This document shows, piece after piece, positions 56,961 through 64,000 of a stretch of DNA of 64,000 nucleotides. The DNA is from Arenicola marina (Eukaryota > Annelida > Polychaeta > Arenicolidae): the NCBI GenBank assembly GCA_964019135.1, contig OZ025248.1, positions 15,817,574 through 15,881,573 of the forward strand, in the 5' to 3' direction. Below the pieces are notes generated by a model. It saw nothing but the letters and a program-made list of their open reading frames with translations. It was not told where the DNA came from and did no database searches. The position numbers and the translations under genes were made by a program. Each line of letters starts with the position of its first letter. The stretch's first letter is position 1.

Positions 56961-59900
56961 TGATATATAGAGGGAGGGTAGGTCAGGACGAGACGGGGGG
57001 ACGGTATATACACGGAGGGTAGGTCAGAGCGAGACGGGGGACGGTATATACAGGGAGGGTAGGTCAGAGAGAGACGGGGGGATGGTATATACAGGGAGGG
57101 TAGGTCAGAGCGAGACGGGGGTCGGTATATACAGGGAGAGTAGGTCAGAGCGAGACGGGCGGACGGTATATACAGGGAGGGTAGGTCAGAGCGAGACGGG
57201 GGACGGTATATACAGGGAGGGTAGATCAGAGCGAGACGGGAGTACGGTATACACAGGGATGGTAGGTCAGGGCGAGACGGGAGGACGGTACATACAGAGA
57301 CGATAGGTCAGGGCGAGACGGGAGGTTGGTATATACAGGGAGGGTAGGTCCGAGCGAGACCGGGGGACGTTATATACAGGAAGGGTAGGTGAGAGCGAGA
57401 CGGGAGTACGGTATACACAGGGATGGTAGGTCAGGGCGAGACGGTAGGACGGTACATACAGAGACGATAGGTCAGGGCGAGACGGAGGGTCGGTATATAT
57501 AGGGAGGGTAGGTCCGAGCGAGACCGGGGGACGTTATATACAGGAAGGGTAGGTTAGGTCGAGACGGGGGGACGGTATATACAGGGATGGTAGGTCAGAG
57601 CGAGACGGGGGGGGGGGGCGGTATATACAGGGAGGGTAGGTCCGGGCGAGACGGGGGTACCATGTATACAGGGAGGGTAGGTCCAGGCGAGGCGGGGGGA
57701 CCGTATATGCAGGGATGGTAGGTCAGGGCGAGACGGGGGGACGGTATATACAGGGATGGTAGGTCAGGGCGAGACGGGGGGACGGTATATACAGGGAGGG
57801 TAGTTCAGGGCGAGACGCGGGGACGGTATATACAGGGATGATAGGTCAGAGCGAGACGGGGAGACGGTATATGCAGGGAGGGTAGGTCAGGGCGAGACGG
57901 GGGGACGGTATATACAGGGAGGGTAGGTCAGGGCGAGACGGGGGGACGGTATATACAGGGATGATAGGTCAGAGCGAGACGGGGGGACGGTATATACAGG
58001 GAGGGTAGGTCAGGGCGAGACGGGGGGACGGTGTATACAGGGAGGGTAGGTCAGAGCGAGACGGTGGGACGGTATATACAGGGAGGGTAGGTCGGAGCGA
58101 GACCGAGGGACGGTATATACAGGGAAGATAGGTCAGGGCGATAACGGGGGGATGGTATATACAGGGATGGCAGGTCAGGGAGAGATGTGGGGACGGTATA
58201 TACAGGGAGGATTGGTCAGAGCGAGACGGGGGGATGGTATATACAGGGAGGGTGGGTCAGAGCGAGACGGGGGGATGGTATATACAGGGACGGTAGGTCA
58301 GAGCGAGACGGGGGGATGATATATAGAGGGAGGGTAGGTCAGGACGAGACGGGGGGACGGTATATACACGGAGGGTAGGTCAGAGCGAGACGGGGGACGG
58401 TATATACAGGGAGGGTAGGTCAGAGAGAGACGGGGGGATGGTATATACAGGGAGGGTAGGTCAGAGCGAGACGGGGGTCGGTATATACAGGGAGAGTAGG
58501 TCAGAGCGAGACGGGCGGACGGTATATACAGGGAGGGTAGGTCAGAGCGAGACGGGGGACGGTATATACAGGGAGGGTAGATCAGAGCGAGACGGGAGTA
58601 CGGTATACACAGGGATGGTAGGTCAGGGCGAGACGGGAGGACGGTACATACAGAGACGATAGGTCAGGGCGAGACGGGAGGTTGGTATATACAGGGAGGG
58701 TAGGTCCGAGCGAGACCGGGGGACGTTATATACAGGAAGGGTAGGTCAGGTCGAGACGGGGGGACGGTATATACAGGGATGGTAGGTCAGAGCGAGACGG
58801 GGGGGGGGGGGCGGTATATACAGGGAGGGTAGGTCCGGGCGAGACGGGGGTACCATGTATACAGGGAGGGTAGGTCCAGGCGAGGCGGGGGGACCGTATA
58901 TGCAGGGATGGTAGGTCAGGGCGAGACGGGAGGACGGTATATACAGGGATGGTAGGTCAGGGCGAGACGGGGGGACGGTATATACAGGGATGGTAGGTCA
59001 GGGCGAGACGGGGGGACGGTATATACAGGGAGGGTAGTTCAGGGCGAGACGCGGGGACGGTATATACAGGGATGATAGGTCAGAGCGAGACGGGGAGACG
59101 GTATATGCAGGGAGGGTAGGTCAGGGCGAGACGGGGGGACGGTATATACAGGGAGGGTAGGTCAGGGCGAGACGGGGGGACGGTATATACAGGGATGATA
59201 GGTCAGAGCGAGACGGGGGGACGGTATATACAGGGAGGGTAGGTCAGGGCGAGACGGGGGGACGGTGTATACAGGGAGGGTAGGTCAGAGCGAGACGGTG
59301 GGACGGTATATACAGGGAGGGTAGGTCGGAGCGAGACCGAGGGACGGTATATACAGGGAAGATAGGTCAGGGCGATAACGGGGGGATGGTATATACAGGG
59401 ATGGCAGGTCAGGGAGAGATGTGGGGACGGTATATACAGGGAGGGTAGTTCAGGGCGAGACATGGGGACGGTATATACAGAGATGGTTGGTCAGGGCGAG
59501 ACGGGGGGGGGGGCGGTATATGCAGGGAGGGTAGGTCCGGGCGAGACGGGGGGACCATGTATACAGGGAGGGTAGGTCCAGGCGAGGCGGGGGGACCGTA
59601 TATACAGGGATGGTAGGTCAGGGCGAGAGCGGGGACGGTATATACAGGGAGGGTAGGTCAGAGCGAGACGGGGGGATGATATATAGAGGGAGGGTAGGTC
59701 AGGACGAGACGGGGGGACGGTATATACACGGAGGGTAGGTCAGAGCGAGACGGGGGACGGTATATACAGGGAGGGTAGGTCAGAGAGAGACGGGGGGATG
59801 GTATATACAGGGAGGGTAGGTCAGAGCGAGACGGGGGTCGGTATATACAGGGAGAGTAGGTCAGAGCGAGACGGGCGGACGGTATATACAGGGAGGGTAG

Positions 59901-62388
59901 GTCAGAGCGAGACGGGGGACGGTATATACAGGGAGGGTAGATCAGAGCGAGACGGGAGTACGGTATACACAGGGATGGTAGGTCAGGGCGAGACGGGAGG
60001 ACGGTACATACAGAGACGATAGGTCAGGGCGAGACGGGAGGTTGGTATATACAGGGAGGGTAGGTCCGAGCGAGACCGGGGGACGTTATATACAGGAAGG
60101 GTAGGTGAGAGCGAGACGGGAGTACGGTATACACAGGGATGGTAGGTCAGGGCGAGACGGTAGGACGGTACATACAGAGACGATAGGTCAGGGCGAGACG
60201 GAGGGTCGGTATATATAGGGAGGGTAGGTCCGAGCGAGACCGGGGGACGTTATATACAGGAAGGGTAGGTTAGGTCGAGACGGGGGGACGGTATATACAG
60301 GGATGGTAGGTCAGAGCGAGACGGGGGGGGGGGGGCGGTATATACAGGGAGGGTAGGTCCGGGCGAGACGGGGGTACCATGTATACAGGGAGGGTAGGTC
60401 CAGGCGAGGCGGGGGGACCGTATATGCAGGGATGGTAGGTCAGGGCGAGACGGGGGGACGGTATATACAGGGATGGTAGGTCAGGGCGAGACGGGGGGAC
60501 GGTATATACAGGGAGGGTAGTTCAGGGCGAGACGCGGGGACGGTATATACAGGGATGATAGGTCAGAGCGAGACGGGGAGACGGTATATGCAGGGAGGGT
60601 AGGTCAGGGCGAGACGGGGGGACGGTATATACAGGGAGGGTAGGTCAGGGCGAGACGGGGGGACGGTATATACAGGGATGATAGGTCAGAGCGAGACGGG
60701 GGGACGGTATATACAGGGAGGGTAGGTCAGGGCGAGACGGGGGGACGGTGTATACAGGGAGGGTAGGTCAGAGCGAGACGGTGGGACGGTATATACAGGG
60801 AGGGTAGGTCGGAGCGAGACCGAGGGACGGTATATACAGGGAAGATAGGTCAGGGCGATAACGGGGGGATGGTATATACAGGGATGGCAGGTCAGGGAGA
60901 GATGTGGGGACGGTATATACAGGGAGGATTGGTCAGAGCGAGACGGGGGGATGGTATATACAGGGAGGGTGGGTCAGAGCGAGACGGGGGGATGGTATAT
61001 ACAGGGACGGTAGGTCAGAGCGAGACGGGGGGATGATATATAGAGGGAGGGTAGGTCAGGACGAGACGGGGGGACGGTATATACACGGAGGGTAGGTCAG
61101 AGCGAGACGGGGGACGGTATATACAGGGAGGGTAGGTCAGAGAGAGACGGGGGGATGGTATATACAGGGAGGGTAGGTCAGAGCGAGACGGGGGTCGGTA
61201 TATACAGGGAGAGTAGGTCAGAGCGAGACGGGCGGACGGTATATACAGGGAGGGTAGGTCAGAGCGAGACGGGGGACGGTATATACAGGGAGGGTAGATC
61301 AGAGCGAGACGGGAGTACGGTATACACAGGGATGGTAGGTCAGGGCGAGACGGGAGGACGGTACATACAGAGACGATAGGTCAGGGCGAGACGGGAGGTT
61401 GGTATATACAGGGAGGGTAGGTCCGAGCGAGACCGGGGGACGTTATATACAGGAAGGGTAGGTCAGGTCGAGACGGGGGGACGGTATATACAGGGATGGT
61501 AGGTCAGAGCGAGACGGGGGGGGGGGGCGGTATATACAGGGAGGGTAGGTCCGGGCGAGACGGGGGTACCATGTATACAGGGAGGGTAGGTCCAGGCGAG
61601 GCGGGGGGACCGTATATGCAGGGATGGTAGGTCAGGGCGAGACGGGAGGACGGTATATACAGGGATGGTAGGTCAGGGCGAGACGGGGGGACGGTATATA
61701 CAGGGATGGTAGGTCAGGGCGAGACGGGGGGACGGTATATACAGGGAGGGTAGTTCAGGGCGAGACGCGGGGACGGTATATACAGGGATGATAGGTCAGA
61801 GCGAGACGGGGAGACGGTATATGCAGGGAGGGTAGGTCAGGGCGAGACGGGGGGACGGTATATACAGGGAGGGTAGGTCAGGGCGAGACGGGGGGACGGT
61901 ATATACAGGGATGATAGGTCAGAGCGAGACGGGGGGACGGTATATACAGGGAGGGTAGGTCAGGGCGAGACGGGGGGACGGTGTATACAGGGAGGGTAGG
62001 TCAGAGCGAGACGGTGGGACGGTATATACAGGGAGGGTAGGTCGGAGCGAGACCGAGGGACGGTATATACAGGGAAGATAGGTCAGGGCGATAACGGGGG
62101 GATGGTATATACAGGGATGGCAGGTCAGGGAGAGATGTGGGGACGGTATATACAGGGAGGGTAGTTCAGGGCGAGACATGGGGACGGTATATACAGAGAT
62201 GGTTGGTCAGGGCGAGACGGGGGGGGGGGGGCGGTATATGCAGGGAGGGTAGGTCCGGGCGAGACGGGGGGACCATGTATACAGGGAGGGTAGGTCCAGG
62301 CGAGGCGGGGGGACCGTATATACAGGGATGGTAGGTCAGGGCGAGAGCGGGGACGGTATATACAGGGAGGGTAGGTCAGAGCGAGACG
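56961..62388. repeat. 2717-bp tandem of two 1.36-kb half units
   Basis: The rare unit TGATATATAGAGGGAGGG starts at 56961, 58317, 59677 and 61033, giving spacings of 1356, 1360 and 1356 bp. Half units 1 and 3 share an extra block containing CGGTAGGACGG (57450, 60168) that is absent from 2 and 4. The longer identity therefore has a period of about 2717 bp. The four 74-codon frames inside them translate identically, indicating recent duplication or gene-conversion-like homogenisation. Confidence 0.93.
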
Positions 62389-62939
62389 GGAGGACGGTAT
62401 ATACAGGGATGGTAGGTCAGGGCGAGACGGGGGGACGGTATATACAGGGAGGGTAGGTCAGGGCGAGACGGGGGGCCGGTATATACAGGGATGATAGGTC
62501 AGAGCGAGACGGGGTGAGGGTATATACAGGGAGGGTAGGTCATAGCGAGACGGGGGGACGTCATATGCAGGGAGGGTAGGTCAGAGCGAGACGGGGGGAC
62601 GATATATACAGGGATGATAGGTCAGAGCGAGACGGGGAGACGGTATATACAGGGATGGTAGGTCAGAGCGAGACGGGGGGACGGTATATACAGTGCGGGT
62701 AAGTCAGAGCGAGACGGAGGGACGGTATATACAGGGAGAGTAGGTCAGGACGAGACGGGGGGACGGTATGTACAGGGTGGGTAGGTCAGAGGGAGACGGG
62801 GGGACGGTATATACAGGGATGGTAGGTCAGGGCGAGACGCGGGGACGGGATATACAGGTTGGGTAGCTCAGAGCGAGGACGGTATATAAGGGGTTTGTAG
62901 TTCAGAGCAAGACGGGGGGGGGGGGCGGTATCGATGCAA

Positions 62940-63453
62940 AATGCATAATGCATAATGCAAATACACGACAAGGGTCTATATCAATAAAACGCTTCACCCA
63001 TGTTGTCTTTAAAGCTTTGTCCTTCGTCTCGATTCCGTTTCTGTAGAAGCCAATGTTGGTAATGGACTGGGGAACATGGAACCCAAGTGTTCCAAGATTC
63101 CCGCGTCCTATATATATAGTAACCATTTGAAAGCTGATAGCGGCGGGATTTGCGTTTCCAGCTTCTTCTTGCGTCCACCGCGATATCACTTTCCCGCAAA
63201 TTATTGTCGATGATTGCAAATGTTGGCCATTTAGGCGGTCTAGGTCTAGCTGACAGACATTATCGAGAACTAGGCACCCGTAGGGCGACAACTTATGACC
63301 GACGGCAGCGCGGGAAGGTAAGTAATCTGCATAGTTTGTCTTCGCAAACGCTTTATTTGTTTCTCGAACAAAAATTGTGAAGTCTGTACGGTCAATAATA
63401 ACAAGGCATCGTGACGTCATTATCGCGCTTCCGAATTTACCAACTGCAATCAA
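62940..63453 (-). other. uncharacterised open frame
   Basis: A minus-strand frame of about 170 unique codons ends inside the satellite edge. I recognise no domain, signal peptide or membrane segment. A frame of this length is expected about once by chance in a window of this size. It overlaps the plus-strand exon candidate at 63162-63317, so at most one of them is likely to be coding. Confidence 0.15.
63162..63317 (+). other. possible internal exon with splice signals
   Basis: An open segment of exactly 52 codons is preceded by TTTGCGTTTCCAG (an acceptor-like sequence) and followed by AAG|GTAAGT (63315-63323), the metazoan donor consensus. Both junctions are phase 0. The peptide has no family I recognise, and a short exon-like segment can occur by chance. 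Confidence 0.2.
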
Positions 63454-63709
63454 AAGCTTAAAAAGTCGGATTCGATATCTCTAGCTTTCCGGCGCTCTAA
63501 GACTTCAGATTGTCTATAAAATGCGGTAATGCGTTGCCTGTCCGCCAGGACAAGTTGGGTGAACCGATGTCATCTGGTTTTTGAAATCAAGGTCACGACC
63601 TTGACCTGTAACCTAGATTAGAGAAAAACAGTGACTAAACCTGTGTCATGACGATTGATCGCATATAAGTTTCAACGTTTTTCTATCTCCTATCATTCAC
63701 CATTGGAAC

Positions 63710-63791
63710 ATGCTACACAAGCGCTTAATCTAGCATTAATTGTGTTTGAGATGCTACACAAGCGCTTAATCTAGTATTAATTGTGTTTGAG
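63710..63791. repeat. 41-bp direct duplication
   Basis: ATGCTACACAAGCGCTTAAT followed by CTAGCATTAATTGTGTTTGAG occurs twice in tandem with a single difference (CTAGCATT versus CTAGTATT). Its length equals the satellite period by coincidence; the sequences are unrelated. Confidence 0.92.
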
Positions 63792-64000
63792 ACAAATGAC
63801 GTCCGCAGGAATGTTCTGGAGTAGGAATGAAGTCTGACAACGACACAGACAGACAAACATAAACAGACGCACAAACAAAACAGACCGACATGCGACGAAA
63901 AAAGGCTGTTTCGTCATCACAACCAAACGTAAAACAAAACTTGGCTTAGCTAAGCATATAAACATGGATTAATTACCCAAAATGATATCCTCGAGTCAAT

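Larger units (their letters stand above)
45443..62930. repeat. 41-bp satellite array, about 425 copies, 17.5 kb
   Basis: The unit contains GGTATATACAGGGAGGGTAG followed by GTCAGAGCGAGACGGGGGGA and C. The plus strand is G-rich and nearly devoid of C outside fixed positions. Frequent variants are GGGATGG or GATGATA for GGGAGGG, GGGCGAG for AGAGCGAG, and units lacking CGA (GGTCAGGGAGACGG). Some units carry long G runs. Higher-order periods of about 445, 735, 1650 and 1357/2717 bp are visible in different parts. Homogeneity increases toward the right, and the last units (62840-62930) are degenerate. Since 41 is not a multiple of three, frames cycle every three units, giving short spurious ORFs on both strands. 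Confidence 0.98.
62931..64000. other. unique right flank of the satellite
   Basis: After the array the sequence returns to ordinary composition, beginning with a short AATGCATA repetition (62937-62962). It holds a possible exon and an overlapping minus-strand frame, listed separately, and a 41-bp direct duplication at 63710-63791. Confidence 0.45.

Noticed and set aside
46990..62334. Many 60-90-codon frames (YTGRVGQSETG and YIPSPRLALTYPPCIY types)
   Set aside because: All are translations of the 41-bp satellite, cycling every three units.

Overview
This window looks like non-coding, repeat-dominated DNA from an invertebrate animal nucleus. The evidence is relics of several non-LTR retrotransposon (LINE) lineages, tRNA-derived SINEs, terminal-inverted-repeat elements, (TA)n microsatellites, poly(A)-tailed insertions with target-site duplications (TSDs), and the absence of operons, ribosome binding sites or dense ORFs. 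The mix of a CR1-like LINE with a PHD-type finger, an L1/Tx1-like LINE and hAT-like ends fits a marine invertebrate such as a mollusc or amphioxus. I cannot name the taxon from sequence alone. No intact protein-coding gene was found.

Tandem repeats fill about 29 kb (roughly 45%) of the window, as at least fifteen unrelated or distantly related arrays with periods from 10 to 64 bp. The largest is a 41-bp satellite covering about 17.5 kb (45443-62930). It carries nested higher-order repeats: about 0.45, 0.74, 1.65 and 1.36 kb, the last doubled into a 2.72-kb tandem. A 38-bp array of about 100 copies covers 24440-28308. Smaller arrays lie at 1994-3190 (37 bp), 3636-3970 (16 bp), 5432-5650 (30 bp), 8732-9430 (64 bp), 10905-11192 (25 bp), 14881-15545 (24 bp), 17628-18510 (40/46 bp), 18828-19213 (21 bp), 29642-30858 (36 bp), 36096-36596 (10 bp) and 42950-43911 (42 bp). 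Arrays whose period is a multiple of three create long but meaningless reading frames.

Transposable elements fill much of the rest. Between 11385 and 12560 two reverse-transcriptase relics lie in opposite orientations. At 16569-17250 and 21157-22067 two inverted copies of a composite element carry a 225-bp foldback MITE, G/C homopolymer runs and a degenerate repeat module. A poly(A)-tailed retroposon with a 14-bp TSD lies at 22309-22651. An internally deleted CR1-like LINE lies at 31165-32430 and a TTAA-bounded MITE at 32889-33296. The stretch 36995-39147 holds a CORE-like SINE relic, a tRNA SINE with TSD and a 5'-truncated L1/Tx1-like LINE with TSD. Several short ends match the hAT terminal motif.

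Possible traces of host function are few. They are a frameshifted spectrin-repeat-like coding fragment at 42270-42531 (minus), a possible exon with consensus splice sites at 63162-63317, heat-shock-element plus TATA motifs at 23732-24000, and a TATA/GC-box pair near 28900. All are low confidence. A 200-base assembly gap lies at 9625-9824.
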